A stretch of 64,000 nt of DNA from Azoarcus sp. (GCA_030656215.1 JAUSOD010000096.1:1-64000), one strand, 5' to 3'. Counted from the stretch's first letter, positions 28,790 to 40,512 are shown. Numbers and translations are program-made. Notes: a model not told the origin generated them from the sequence alone.

Positions 28790-29185
28790 TCAGGCGGCGC
28801 GGCACTCGTTGGCGAGCGGTTTGTGGGTCTTGCCTTCCAGCAGCACGCCCTTCCATGGCAGGTCGATCCACACCAGGCCGCTCGATACATCCTCGAAACG
28901 CGGCAGGCCCGAGTGGGAGGGATCGCGTTCGAGCTGGTAGCTTCTGCCGTTCCAGCCGACGTGGATGCGGGTATTCACGTGTGCATGAACTTCACGCCGG
29001 ACATGGACATTCAGCCCGTACTCGCAACTGTAGCTGCCGCTTGCAAGCTCGAAATCGAGCTGACCGTTGCGGTGCGCCGGGCCTGCGCCGGATGCCTGGG
29101 TGTCAGACGGTGGCTGTGGGGTCGTTGTGCACGCTGACAGGACGAGAGGCGATACAACGAGCGCCAGAAGCGATAAGCGGATCAT
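28790..29185 (-). CDS. Putative lipoprotein, MliC-like
   Basis: Protein of 131 aa with a lipoprotein signal (MIRLSLLALVVSPLVLSAC, lipobox LSAC). The mature part contains GSYSCEYGLNVHV and ends with ANEC, giving a two-cysteine beta-rich domain. The pattern resembles MliC/PliC lysozyme inhibitors (YxCxxG near the start, late Cys). This is a similarity by eye only, so the function is tentative. It lies 139 bases upstream of the helicase gene on the same strand; that gap shows no clear signal. Confidence 0.7.
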   Translation of the reverse strand: MIRLSLLALVVSPLVLSACTTTPQPPSDTQASGAGPAHRNGQLDFELASGSYSCEYGLNVHVRREVHAHVNTRIHVGWNGRSYQLERDPSHSGLPRFEDVSSGLVWIDLPWKGVLLEGKTHKPLANECRAA

Positions 29186-29382
29186 ACGGAAGTGTCTCCA
29201 TGGAGCGGTCGCTCCGATTGTAGAGCAAGGGCGGACAGCCTCTCGCGCTCCGTGCAAGGATGGTACAGACCGGGGCGATGGTCTTCATCCGGATCAGGCA
29301 TCGCGATCCCGGATTGAGCACGCAAATCCGTCCAGCCGCCCTGCTTCAGCGGGGCCGCGGGAACTCGCCGACGCCGTATCCG

Positions 29383-29583
29383 TCAGACCACTTTGCTTGG
29401 ACCGTGCCGTCGCAGAATTTCGGTGATTCCGGACTCGGTCGCGATTGGAACAATGACCTTGACCTGGAGGACATCCTCGTCGAGATATATCTTTTCGCGC
29501 GGGAGTCCGTCGTTGATCAGGTCGTCAAACACGTTGCTGAGAGCGGTCTTGTTATCATAGGTCGCAGTGATCGTCTTGAACAT
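29383..29583 (-). CDS. Small conserved-looking protein of unknown function
   Basis: Protein of 66 aa beginning MFKTITATYDNKTALSNVF, with a balanced charged composition and a ferredoxin-like alternation of strands and helices (DDLINDGLPREKIYLDED, then VKVIVPIATESGITEILRR). GAGGAGA lies 6-12 bases before the ATG, a strong ribosome site, which supports it as a real gene. No known domain is recognised; the layout suggests an ACT-like or general-stress small fold (inference). The 197-base gap upstream of the lipoprotein contains only a GGAGCG/CGCTCC dyad at 29202-29215. Confidence 0.65.
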   Translation of the reverse strand: MFKTITATYDNKTALSNVFDDLINDGLPREKIYLDEDVLQVKVIVPIATESGITEILRRHGPSKVV

Positions 29584-29890
29584 CAAGGTCTCCTCATGCT
29601 GTTATGGTGCCTTTGACACAGGCAGACGACCGCGGTGCCCCCGACGCAGGATCTTTTTTTGGCGGCTTACTTGTCGGCGCTTGCTGGCACCGGTGAGGTT
29701 GATTTTTTCGACGATACTCATCGGTCGTGAGGATGCGATCGGGATGATCATGGAGGTTTGGCACGACTTTACTGGCCACCTTCCTCTGCCATTACCACAA
29801 GTATAGAAAACCCGACCGACGGGGTCTGTACGGCATTCACCGTAGCGACCCGCGCGCTGCTCGATCTGAACTCACCATGGAGAACACCGC
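29584..29890. other. Intergenic region between divergent small gene and nnrU
   Basis: About 307 bases hold the ribosome site of the leftward small gene and the leader of nnrU (GGAG before its ATG). It includes a T-rich stretch (TTTTTTT near 29653) and an AT-rich patch near 29797-29812. I see no convincing FNR/Nnr box or gene here. Confidence 0.5.
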
Positions 29891-30469
29891 ATGACCGCTT
29901 TGATCATTGGACTCGTGCTCTTTCTCAGCACTCACTCGGCGCGGATCTTTGCCGAGGACAACCGCGCCCAGTACATCGCGCATTACGGCATGACGAAGTG
30001 GAAGCTGGCATATTCCCTCGCCTCGATCATCGGCCTCGTGCTTATTGTGTGGGGCTACGGGCAGACGCGCATGGATCCGGTCTATCTGTGGTTTCCGCCG
30101 ATGTGGACGCGACATCTTGCGGCCTTGCTGATCGTGCCCGCTTTCATCCTGATTGCGGCAGCCTACGTACCGGGTACGCGGATCAAGGCCGCGATCGGAC
30201 ACCCCATGGTCTTGGGGGTGAAGTTGTGGGCGGTGGCGCACCTGATCTCGAACGGGACGCTGGCGGATGTACTGTTGTTCGGGAGCTTTCTCGCGTGGGC
30301 GATCGCGAGCTTTTCGAGTTCGCGCAAGCGTGATCGTGCGCAGGGCGTTACGCGGAGCCGAGGTTCGCTGGCCAGGGACGCAATTGCGATCGTCGCCGGC
30401 TTGGTTGCCTGGTTCGTGTTCGCGCGCTATCTGCACGTGTCGCTGTTCGGGGTCGCGCCTTTCGGTTGA
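29891..30469 (+). CDS. nnrU: NnrU family membrane protein
   Basis: Integral membrane protein of 192 aa with five or six helices. LVLFLSTHSARIF at the N-terminus, MTKWKLAYSLASIIGLVLIVWGYG, and GHPMVLGVKLWAVAHLISNG are typical of the NnrU family. In denitrifiers NnrU homologues sit near nitric-oxide or nitrite reductase genes, though related proteins are S-methyltransferase-like (isoprenylcysteine methyltransferase fold). There are no denitrification structural genes in the window, so the family call is firm but the role is open. The following 197 bases to the convergent repeat-protein gene show no gene. Confidence 0.85.
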   Translation: MTALIIGLVLFLSTHSARIFAEDNRAQYIAHYGMTKWKLAYSLASIIGLVLIVWGYGQTRMDPVYLWFPPMWTRHLAALLIVPAFILIAAAYVPGTRIKAAIGHPMVLGVKLWAVAHLISNGTLADVLLFGSFLAWAIASFSSSRKRDRAQGVTRSRGSLARDAIAIVAGLVAWFVFARYLHVSLFGVAPFG

Positions 30470-30666
30470 CCGTTCCCGCAAGCGCCTGCGCTGCAACCGG
30501 CGCATCGGCATCGCGCGCAAGCAGGGTCGCGAATGACCAGAAAAATGGCGGGGAACCGTTCCAGTTCACCCGCCCTTCGCGATCAACTGCAATTTCCTGG
30601 GGTTGGCACTGCCTATTGGTGCCCTGAGGCCGGCGTCTGCCACTGTTTGCTTCTGCGCAGTCTGTA

Positions 30667-31059
30667 TTACTGCGCCGACTGGATGCTTCTCAGGTTGTCG
30701 TACGTCGCGCTTTCGCTATACGACCAGGTGGGTTCCATAAAGTCGGTACGAACCGGCCCCTGTGCACCGCGTCCGGTGGTCATGCTTGGTGCAGCCTGGA
30801 TCTTTCTCAGATTGTCGTAAACGGCGCTTTCATCGTACGACCACACGGGCTCCGTGAATTCTGTCCGGACGGGCCCCTGCGCGCCGCGCTCAGCATCGAT
30901 CATGCTCGGTGCGGCCTGGATGCTTCTCAGATTGTCATGAACGGCGCTTTCGTCGTACGACCAAACCATCGATTCCGCGCCGAGCGAGGCTAGGGGTGTC
31001 AGTGCGCCTGCAATGACCAGCAGGCCAAGCCCGGTTTTGCGTAAAGGAATGTATTTCAT
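30667..31059 (-). CDS. Secreted small protein with tandem WSYDES repeats
   Basis: Precursor of 130 aa. The signal peptide is about residues 1-28 (cleavage after ASLGA). The mature part is almost entirely tandem repeat: unit 1 at 31-71, unit 2 at 72-110 and a half unit at 111-130. Each opens WSYDESAVxDNLRxIQAAPSM and continues GAQGPVRTxF.EP. Unit lengths are 41 and 39 residues. A strong AAAGGAGA ribosome site precedes the ATG. No family is recognised. It is periplasmic or exported by prediction, and lies downstream of an HExxH protein gene on the same strand. Confidence 0.82.
   Translation of the reverse strand: MKYIPLRKTGLGLLVIAGALTPLASLGAESMVWSYDESAVHDNLRSIQAAPSMIDAERGAQGPVRTEFTEPVWSYDESAVYDNLRKIQAAPSMTTGRGAQGPVRTDFMEPTWSYSESATYDNLRSIQSAQ
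30670..30969 (-). repeat. Coding tandem repeat (about 120-bp period, 2.5 units)
   Basis: DNA of the WSYDES protein repeats with a period of 123 then 117 bases. Segments such as GCCTGGATCTTTCTCAGATT and GCCTGGATGCTTCTCAGATT recur with few changes, so unit number could change by recombination or slippage. Confidence 0.8.
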
Positions 31060-31100
31060 GGTACGTCTCCTTTAACCGATCCACTTGGTACAGCAACCGC

Positions 31101-31146
31101 GGACACCATCACCGCGTGTCCCTGACCCTGTCCCTGATAGCAGGGA
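31101..31146. promoter_or_regulatory. Two short dyads upstream of the repeat-protein gene
   Basis: GGACAC/GTGTCC (31101-31121, 9-base spacer) and TCCCTG-ATAG-CAGGGA (31131-31146) lie between the HExxH gene and the repeat-protein gene. The first could be an operator; the second could be a weak terminator for the upstream gene. No T-tract is present. Confidence 0.35.
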
Positions 31147-31219
31147 ACCGCACCTGCTTTCGCCGATGCAGTGAGACTTGGATCCGGGTCTGAGGGGGTA
31201 AGTTCTGTAACTACTTATC

Positions 31220-32230
31220 TCAGCGTCGGCGGGTCGCGAATCCACGCCCTGTGACCTCGGCAAGCCCGGCAATGACGCTTGTTTCGCCGGCGTCGGCCAG
31301 GGGGCCTGGCGCCACATCCTCAAGCAAAAATAGCGCGAGAATACCGCCAACGAACTGCTTGTGTGCTGGCGGTGCGTTCTTGTACCAGTTGTCGAGGTAA
31401 TCGCGCAGGCTGTTCCGGGCGTCCGAGGGGTCGAGGTTTAAGTACCTCAGCGCCTCCCAGTTCTGCGGGTTTTCCTGAAAAAGCGGTAGCAGCAGATTGG
31501 CCATCACTTCGTTTTCGTGCCTGCGATAGGGGTCGTGGCGCAAGCGCTCCTCGTTGTCATGGAGCCAGGCAACCAGCGGGGTGTGCGGCGGTAACTGCCG
31601 ATGCCCTTCGGCGATCAAGTGGTCGAAGAATCGGCGCAGCTTGCGAGCTTCCTTTGACCAGTTCGGCGCAGGAGGGGAAGTCTCCCAGCTTGCCGCCAGG
31701 TTTTTCAGCGCAAACAGCGAGGCCGTTTCACACAGGGTCTCTTCGAACCACTGGTTGTACTTGGTGGTGTCCGCGCCGACGTTCTCCTCAAAGTTCGAGA
31801 GGATGTGGCACAGCTCATGGGCAAACTCGTACACATACAGATGCCAGTTTTCTCCGCTGGCATGCAGATGAACCCGATATTCGCCCGCCGGGCCGCGCTC
31901 ATACAGGGCGACCGGGCTTCGGTTGGTGTGACTGACGACGATCGGGACGGTCAGCTTGTTCGGCACCTGGGACATCAACACATCGGCGACTGAATACAGC
32001 ACCGTTTCGATGGACTCCTTCGACACGTTCCCCCATCCGCCAGGCTGAACCTCGAGCTTCAGGCCCATCTTCTTGCTGCTGAGGAGCTGCGTCCTTGCGG
32101 TCGCGGGTTCGGCCATGTCGGCATGCGCCATGGAGCACGCAATGGATGCGATGATCAGCGGCAAGCGCATGGTCCGCGCCACCCAGGCCCTGGGCGTTCC
32201 CTTGCGGCGTTCGTTTTGCTTTGTGCTCAT
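31220..32230 (-). CDS. Putative secreted zinc metalloprotein with HExxH motif
   Basis: Protein of 336 aa. After a long basic N-terminus a hydrophobic stretch (LPLIIASIACSMAHA) suggests a signal peptide, perhaps starting at an internal Met near residue 21. FAHELCHILSNF supplies HExxH (H138, E139, H142), and WFEETLCETASLFAL about 20 residues later supplies acidic candidates for a third ligand, as in gluzincin-type peptidases. No known peptidase family is recognised; it may be a structural relative. GGGGAGGA precedes the ATG at 32230. The repeat-protein gene follows 160 bases downstream. Confidence 0.75.
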   Translation of the reverse strand: MSTKQNERRKGTPRAWVARTMRLPLIIASIACSMAHADMAEPATARTQLLSSKKMGLKLEVQPGGWGNVSKESIETVLYSVADVLMSQVPNKLTVPIVVSHTNRSPVALYERGPAGEYRVHLHASGENWHLYVYEFAHELCHILSNFEENVGADTTKYNQWFEETLCETASLFALKNLAASWETSPPAPNWSKEARKLRRFFDHLIAEGHRQLPPHTPLVAWLHDNEERLRHDPYRRHENEVMANLLLPLFQENPQNWEALRYLNLDPSDARNSLRDYLDNWYKNAPPAHKQFVGGILALFLLEDVAPGPLADAGETSVIAGLAEVTGRGFATRRR

Positions 32231-32427
32231 GGTGAGATCCTCCCCCAGTAGAACCGCCCTGACCCAACGCTTCGCCCAAACTTTAGCTGCGACAAACTCT
32301 CTTGTGCCGTCGGATGAATGGATGATCAGGGCCCCTTCCATTGCAACGTCTATTAGACCTTCGCTATATTTGGAGTTCCGGCCTGTCCGGCTCGCGCCAG
32401 TCCATGTCGTCCCCGACTTTGCCTGGC

Positions 32428-33882
32428 TTACGGCGCCAATTCCCGATTCCGGAATGTGCGACGGTGAGCACCTGCAGTGATGGCGAGTGCCATGACGATC
32501 AGGGTCGCCGCAACCATGAAGGTGATTCGCATGCCAGTGGCAACGGCATCGGGAGGCGCCGCTGTAATGTCGTTCGTCGCCGATCCGAATGCGAAGACTG
32601 CGCCCATGACGGATGCGCCGGTGATCAGGCCGAGGTTGCGCGACAGGTTGAGCATTCCGGAAATGGCGCCACGTTGGTCCGGGCTGGCATCGATCATGAC
32701 CGCAGTGTTGTTGGCCGTCTGGAACAACGCATAGCTGGCGGTGATGACGACGATGGGTGCGATGTAGCCGGGGATGCCGAGCGTTGTCGGCAACAGGGAA
32801 AGCGCGAGGGCGCCGGTCGCCATGCCGATCAGTCCAACGGTGGTGACACAGTGGGTGCCAAGCCGGTCTGCCAGGCGTCCGGCAGGCACTGCGGTCAGTG
32901 CGGCCACCACCGGGCCGACGGACAGGACGAGTCCAAGCATTGCCGACTCTAGTCCGAGCGAACGAGCAAGATAGAACGGCCCGACGACCAGCGTCGCCAT
33001 CATCACGCTCGAGACAAGGACACTGGCGACCAGGCTCGCACTCAGCTCAAGCTTGCGAAACATCGCAACCTGGATCAAGGGTGATGGGCTTCTTGCTTCG
33101 GCAAACACGAAGAGGCCGATGCCGACGCAGGCAACCAGTAACAGCACAATATTGAGCAGCCCGAAACTTCCGCGCCCCATGGTCATCGCCAGCGCATAGG
33201 CGGCGAGCGTCAACGCAAGGAGGAGCGTGCCGACCGTGTCGAAACGGGCGCGCTCGTTTTTCGGCTTGCCTTGATCAGCGCGCAGGTAGCGATGGGCGAG
33301 AAAAAGCGTCAGGGCACCCAGCGGAAGGTTGATGAAAAATATCGCCCGCCAACCGAACCCGGCGATCAGGACACCCCCGAGCGAGGGGCCAAGTGCGGTG
33401 CCAATTGCCGACATCGTTCCCAGCAGGCCAATGGCGCTGCCAGTTTTTGCCTTTGGTATCGTCTCGCCGACGAAAGCCATGGTGAGGGCCATCATGACGG
33501 CTGCACCCAAGCCTTGCAGCGCACGCGCAGCGATCAGCAGCCACAGTGTGGGTGCCATGGCGCACAGGAGCGAGGCGAGCGTAAACAGAGCAATGCCGAT
33601 CAATAGCAGCCTTCTGCGACCCATGATGTCGCCGAGTCGTCCGGCGCTGACGATCAGGGTGGTGATGGCGAGCAGATAGGCAATGACGATCCACTGGACC
33701 GCCGCGAAGGAAGCGTTGAACGCCTCTGCCAGGTTCGGCAAGGCCACATTGGCAATGCTGGTGCCGAGGGAGGACAGCAACACGGCTAGCGCAAGGCTGG
33801 CCAGCGCCCAGCGCGCCGACGACGTCGTTTCCGTGCTACGAGCGTCCTCCTCGACTTGCCTTGCAATGAGTGTTTTCACCAT
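32428..33882 (-). CDS. MFS drug/proton antiporter, DHA2 (14-TMS) type
   Basis: Efflux pump of 484 aa with about 14 transmembrane helices. It has LLSSLGTSIANVALPNLAEAF in helix 1, the loop motif GRLGDIMGRRR and motif C in helix 5 (GTALGPSLGGVLI), all typical of EmrB/QacA-like pumps. AAAGGAG sits just before the ATG at 33882. It is divergent from a LysR regulator with a 138-base shared intergenic region, the usual layout for a regulator that controls its neighbour; the substrate is unknown. Confidence 0.9.
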   Translation of the reverse strand: MVKTLIARQVEEDARSTETTSSARWALASLALAVLLSSLGTSIANVALPNLAEAFNASFAAVQWIVIAYLLAITTLIVSAGRLGDIMGRRRLLLIGIALFTLASLLCAMAPTLWLLIAARALQGLGAAVMMALTMAFVGETIPKAKTGSAIGLLGTMSAIGTALGPSLGGVLIAGFGWRAIFFINLPLGALTLFLAHRYLRADQGKPKNERARFDTVGTLLLALTLAAYALAMTMGRGSFGLLNIVLLLVACVGIGLFVFAEARSPSPLIQVAMFRKLELSASLVASVLVSSVMMATLVVGPFYLARSLGLESAMLGLVLSVGPVVAALTAVPAGRLADRLGTHCVTTVGLIGMATGALALSLLPTTLGIPGYIAPIVVITASYALFQTANNTAVMIDASPDQRGAISGMLNLSRNLGLITGASVMGAVFAFGSATNDITAAPPDAVATGMRITFMVAATLIVMALAITAGAHRRTFRNRELAP

Positions 33883-34020
33883 GAACTCCTTTTACGTGCA
33901 GGGCCCAAAGGGGGCTATCTGGATCGTAGGTCTTTGCATGGCATGGCGGAAGGCGCAGCGGTTGCATCTTATTGATGCGTCTGACGCCACATATCGAGCA
34001 GACACTGCTATCGTTGCCCC

Positions 34021-34917
34021 ATGTCGAGACCCGATCTGAACCTGCTGTTCACCCTTGATGTCTTGCTCGCCGAAGGCAGCGTGGCACGCGCCGCTCGACG
34101 CTTGCGGCTCAGCGCGTCGGCAATGAGCCGGGCGCTGGCGCGATTGCGCGAGGCGACGGGTGATCCTTTGTTGGTCAGGGCCGGGCGCGGTCTGGTGCCG
34201 ACGCCGCGTGCAATCGAACTGCGCGAGCGCGTCGGCCAGCTTGTGCAGGATGGGGAGGCCGTTTTACGCCCCGCCGAGAAGCTCAAGCTCAAACAACTGA
34301 TCAGGACCTTCACGCTGCGGACCAGCGAGGGTTTTGTCGAGAATTTCGGACCGGACCTGATTGCCCGTGTTGGCGAGGAAGCACCCGGCGTGCGGCTGTG
34401 CTTTGTGCAGAAACCGGACAAGGACAGCAAGCCGCTGCGCGACGGGCTTGTCGATCTGGAAACCGGTGTTGTGGGGCAGACGACGGCGCCGGAACTGCGT
34501 GTGCAGGCATTGTTCCGGGACCGTTTCATTGGCGTCGTGCGGATGGGACACCCACTGAGCCAGGATGAGGTCACCCCTTCCCGTTATGCGGCCGGAAGGC
34601 ACATCTACGTATCGCGTCAGGGGGCGGACAAGGGGCCGATTGATGAGGCCTTGAGCGCATTGGGATTGGAACGGAAGATCGCCACCATCGTCGGTGGCTT
34701 TTCGACCGCGCTGGCCCTGGCTCGGGCCTCGGACCTAATCGCCAGCGTTCCCGAACGCCACACCGGGAATCTGCGCGCCGGCATGCACAGCTTCCCCCTA
34801 CCGGTCGCCACGCCGGAGATCACGGTTTCATTGCTTTGGCACCCAAGGCTGGATGCCGATCCCGCCCACCGCTGGCTACGGAGTCACGTCAGGGATGTCT
34901 GCGCGGCGCTCCGCTGA
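34021..34917 (+). CDS. LysR-family transcriptional regulator
   Basis: Regulator of 298 aa. The N-terminal HTH reads LNLLFTLDVLLAEGSVARAA...LSASAMSRALARLREATGD, typical of the NodD/LinR-like LysR branch that begins with DLNLL. The C-terminal co-inducer domain is complete (ends VRDVCAALR). It probably controls the divergent MFS pump gene. Its stop is followed by a hairpin region. Confidence 0.88.
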   Translation: MSRPDLNLLFTLDVLLAEGSVARAARRLRLSASAMSRALARLREATGDPLLVRAGRGLVPTPRAIELRERVGQLVQDGEAVLRPAEKLKLKQLIRTFTLRTSEGFVENFGPDLIARVGEEAPGVRLCFVQKPDKDSKPLRDGLVDLETGVVGQTTAPELRVQALFRDRFIGVVRMGHPLSQDEVTPSRYAAGRHIYVSRQGADKGPIDEALSALGLERKIATIVGGFSTALALARASDLIASVPERHTGNLRAGMHSFPLPVATPEITVSLLWHPRLDADPAHRWLRSHVRDVCAALR

Positions 34918-34980
34918 GACGATTGGAGCGATACCGACAGCGTCGAACGGCAGGTTCTGAATCACTTTGCCGGCCGACCC

Positions 34981-34998
34981 GCAGGTTTTCGAACCTGC
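34981..34998. other. UUCG-loop hairpin downstream of the LysR gene
   Basis: GCAGGTT-TTCG-AACCTGC is a perfect 7-bp stem with a very stable UUCG tetraloop. It lacks a T-tract and may act in transcript 3' end formation. Confidence 0.5.
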
Positions 34999-35026
34999 AA
35001 ACTTGCACATCGAAGATCGACAAAGA

Positions 35027-35062
35027 AAAAGGGGCGCGCACCTTTGGTTGCTCGCCCCTTTT
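35027..35062. terminator. Bidirectional terminator between LysR gene and gyrB
   Basis: AAAAGGGGCG and CGCCCCTTTT pair over 10 bases around a 16-base loop. The A and T runs at the two ends allow termination from either side of this convergent pair. Confidence 0.7.
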
Positions 35063-35070
35063 CGGCCCGT

Positions 35071-35105
35071 CTGCCAGTTTATGTGTTCAGAACTGCCAGT
35101 TTATG
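35071..35105. repeat. 13-bp direct repeat next to gyrB
   Basis: CTGCCAGTTTATG occurs at 35071-35083 and again at 35093-35105, a 22-base period, just beyond the gyrB stop. No mobile element is attached. Confidence 0.6.
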
Positions 35106-35121
35106 GGTCCCGCTACAACCA

Positions 35122-37692
<2,571 letters not shown>

Positions 37693-37717
37693 TCATCGCT
37701 GCTGGAACGGAGGTGGG

Positions 37718-38824
37718 TCAAATGCGCATCGGCATGACGACGTACTTGAAGTGGTCGTTGCCGGGCAGGGTGATGAGCGCGCTCGAGTTGCCGTCGTTGA
37801 AGCGCCATTCGATGGTCTCCGACGACAGGTTGTTGAGCACGTCGAGCAGGTAGGTGACGTTGAAGCCGATGTCGAGCTTGGTGCCGTGGTAGTCGATCTC
37901 GAGTTCGTCGAGGGCTTCTTCCTGCTCGGCATTGGAGCTGACGATGCGCAGGATGCCGTCGTCGAGCACCAGGCGCACGCCGCGGAACTTCTCGTTGGTG
38001 AGAATGGCTGCACGTTGGAGGCAGGCCAGCAAGGGCACACGCGGCAGGGCGACGATGCCGGGGTGGTTGTGCGGGATCACGCGCTGGTAGTCGGGGAACT
38101 TGCCGTCGATGAGCTTGGTGACGAGTTCGATTGCACCGAAGCGGAACACCGCCTGGTTGCCAGCCAGGATGACTTCGAGCGGGTCGTCGCTGTCCGCAAG
38201 CTGGCGCGACAGTTCGAGCACGGTCTTGCGCGGCAGGATGGTTTCGCAGCGCTGGGTGACGGGGGCTTCGAGTTCGCTCGCGGCATAGGCGAGGCGGTGG
38301 CCGTCGGTGGCGACCATGCGCAGTTCGCTGTCCTCGGCGATCACCAGCAGGCCATTGAGGTAATAGCGGATGTCCTGCTGCGCCATCGAGTAGGCGACCT
38401 GGGCGAGCTGGCGCTTGAACGCGCGCTGCGGCATCGAAAAGCGGGTGGCTGCACCGTCGGGCAGGTTCATCCGCGGGTAGTCGGCCGCCGGCAGGGTCTG
38501 CAGCTGGAAGCGGCTCTTGCCCGACTTGACCGTGAGCCGCTTGTCGTCGAGGGTGAGGCTGACGTCGCTATTGGGCAGCGCCCGCAGGATGTCCTGCAGC
38601 TTGCGCGCAGCCACGGTGATTGCCACATCCTCGCCGCCGGCGTTGCCGGCCGTGGTGGTGCGGATCTGGATTTCGATGTCGGTGGCGAGCAGGGTCAGGC
38701 GGTCGCCCTGCTTCTCGATCAGCACGTTCGACAGGATGGGCAGGGTGTGGCGCTTTTCGACAATGCCGGCCACGGACTGCAGCGGGGCGAGAAGCGCATC
38801 ACGGGTGGTGTTGAGCAGGAGCAT
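37718..38824 (-). CDS. dnaN: DNA polymerase III sliding clamp (beta subunit)
   Basis: Processivity clamp of 368 aa with three clamp folds. The N-terminus MLLLNTTRDALLAPLQSVAG, internal RNILPRK-like TILPRKTVLELSRQL and C-terminal YVVMPMRI match DnaN. It lies 44 bases after dnaA on the same strand and forms the replication operon with it. Confidence 0.97.
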   Translation of the reverse strand: MLLLNTTRDALLAPLQSVAGIVEKRHTLPILSNVLIEKQGDRLTLLATDIEIQIRTTTAGNAGGEDVAITVAARKLQDILRALPNSDVSLTLDDKRLTVKSGKSRFQLQTLPAADYPRMNLPDGAATRFSMPQRAFKRQLAQVAYSMAQQDIRYYLNGLLVIAEDSELRMVATDGHRLAYAASELEAPVTQRCETILPRKTVLELSRQLADSDDPLEVILAGNQAVFRFGAIELVTKLIDGKFPDYQRVIPHNHPGIVALPRVPLLACLQRAAILTNEKFRGVRLVLDDGILRIVSSNAEQEEALDELEIDYHGTKLDIGFNVTYLLDVLNNLSSETIEWRFNDGNSSALITLPGNDHFKYVVMPMRI

Positions 38825-38868
38825 GGCGTCAGTCTGGTCAGGAAATTGATCGGAAAGTCATCGTTGGC

Positions 38869-40362
38869 TCAGCCCCGCAGAACCTGGGTGAGCACGTGTA
38901 CGTCGTGGTTGAGCTGGTGGTCGCCGAGGCGCAGCTCGGTGATGGTACGGCATGCATGCAGCACGGTGGTGTGGTCGCGGCCGCCGAATGCCTCGCCGAT
39001 GGCCGGCAGTGACATCGGGGTGAGCTCCTTGGCCAGCCACATCGCGACCTGGCGCGGGCGGGCGATGACCCGGGTGCGCTTCTTGGAGTGCATGTCGGAG
39101 ATCTTGATCTTGTAGTAGTCGGCGACTGTTTTCTGGATGTGCTCGATCGAGAGCTGGCGGTTGTGTGCGTTGAGCAGGTCCTTGAGCGCGTCCTTGGCCA
39201 CTTCGAGCGAGATGCTGCGGCCGTGGAAGCGGGCGTAGGCAACGACCTTGTTGAGCGCGCCTTCGAGTTCGCGCACGTTGGAGCGCAGGTTCTTGGCAAT
39301 CAGGAACGCGACATCGTCGTCCACTACCACGCGCAGGGCCTCGGCCTTCTTCTGCAGGATCGCGACCCGCATCTCGAGCTCCGGCGGCTCGATCTGCACT
39401 GTCAGACCCCAGTCGAAACGGGAAATGAGGCGGTCTTCCAGGCCCTGAATGTCCTTGGGGTAGGTGTCGCAGGTGATGACGATCTGCTTCTTGGCTTCGG
39501 TGAGCGCATTGAAAGCGTGGAAGAATTCTTCCTGGGTCCGGTTCTTGTTGTTGAAGAACTGGATGTCGTCGATGATCAGCATGTCGAGCGAGCGGTAATA
39601 GCGTTTGAACGCATCGAAGCTCTTTTGCTGATAGGCGCGCACCACGTCGGCGTAGTAGTCCTCAACGTGTACGTAGCGCACCACCGCGCGCGGATTGTGC
39701 TGGAACACCGCATTGCCGATGGCGTGCACCAGGTGAGTCTTGCCCAGGCCGACGCCGCCGTATACAAACAATGGGTTGTACGAGGTGCCGGGGTTCTGCG
39801 CCACCTGCATCGCAGCGGCGCGGGCGAGGTCGTTGGCTCGGCCGGTGACCAGGGTGTCGAAGGTGAAGTCGGCGTTGAGCCGGGTCTTGTCGTAAGCGAG
39901 TTCGGCGCCGGACGGGGGCTCCGGGGTGGCCTGGCGAATGATGGCGGGCGATGCGGCCGGGCGCGTTTCGCTGGCCGGCACGGGCCCCTGTGTCGTTGTT
40001 GGCGTCGTTGCCGGAGCGCTTGCCTGGGATGATGATGCGGCAGGGGTGACCGGCGCGCGGGCGGCACCGGGTGCGGGCAGCTGGAGGTCGAGCAGCAGCG
40101 GTACGCCATGGAACTCTTCACCAAGCTCGCCGATGCGGCCGATGTAGCGTTCGCGCACCCACTGCATCACGAAACGATTGGGCGCGATCAGGGTCAGGGC
40201 CGGGCCGCTGTCGCTGCCACCGCATACAACCTGCAGGGTCTTGATCCAGGTATTGAACTGCTGCTGCGGCAGCTCCTGTTCAAGGCGCGCCAGGCAGAAG
40301 GGCCAGAAATCCTGATTCACGGAGGGGGCGGTTTGCGTTTGCGGCACGATTCTCGAAAGCAT
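38869..40362 (-). CDS. dnaA: Chromosomal replication initiator DnaA
   Basis: AAA+ initiator of about 497 aa. Domain I is [22 protein letters not shown] long Pro/Ala/Thr-rich linker (domain II) follows. The AAA+ core has [10 protein letters not shown] and LIIDDIQFF. Domain IV has the DnaA signature [14 protein letters not shown] and [11 protein letters not shown] for DnaA-box binding. The true start is uncertain: ATG at 40362 is used, but a GTG at 40347 would place the start closer to the usual position. It is divergent from rpmH; the 285-base interval contains one perfect DnaA box. Confidence 0.95.
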   Translation of the reverse strand: MLSRIVPQTQTAPSVNQDFWPFCLARLEQELPQQQFNTWIKTLQVVCGGSDSGPALTLIAPNRFVMQWVRERYIGRIGELGEEFHGVPLLLDLQLPAPGAARAPVTPAASSSQASAPATTPTTTQGPVPASETRPAASPAIIRQATPEPPSGAELAYDKTRLNADFTFDTLVTGRANDLARAAAMQVAQNPGTSYNPLFVYGGVGLGKTHLVHAIGNAVFQHNPRAVVRYVHVEDYYADVVRAYQQKSFDAFKRYYRSLDMLIIDDIQFFNNKNRTQEEFFHAFNALTEAKKQIVITCDTYPKDIQGLEDRLISRFDWGLTVQIEPPELEMRVAILQKKAEALRVVVDDDVAFLIAKNLRSNVRELEGALNKVVAYARFHGRSISLEVAKDALKDLLNAHNRQLSIEHIQKTVADYYKIKISDMHSKKRTRVIARPRQVAMWLAKELTPMSLPAIGEAFGGRDHTTVLHACRTITELRLGDHQLNHDVHVLTQVLRG

Positions 40363-40512
40363 ACACGCCGCGCCTGCAACACGAGGCGTAGCGGGAGCGA
40401 CGGCCTGGCGGCCTGTTTCTGGGAATAATCCGGTCAGCCGGAACGAGCGGAACACACCGCATCGTTTGCTGGCGAATGATCAAGGCAGTGATTCTACCCC
40501 TCGAAAGCCGAC

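Noticed and set aside
28971-28990. Partial parS-like string (TTCACGTG)
   Set aside because: Only the central half matches; the flanks do not form the 16-base palindrome, and it lies far from the other two sites.
29594-29779. 61-codon minus-strand frame upstream of nnrU
   Set aside because: No ribosome site, basic low-complexity translation and no recognisable motif.
31220-32230. Calling the HExxH gene a confirmed peptidase
   Set aside because: Only the HExxH and nearby acidic residues are visible; no peptidase family could be named, so it is left as putative.
37751-39115. Open frame antisense to dnaN and dnaA
   Set aside because: It spans two unrelated genes on the opposite strand and has no domain.
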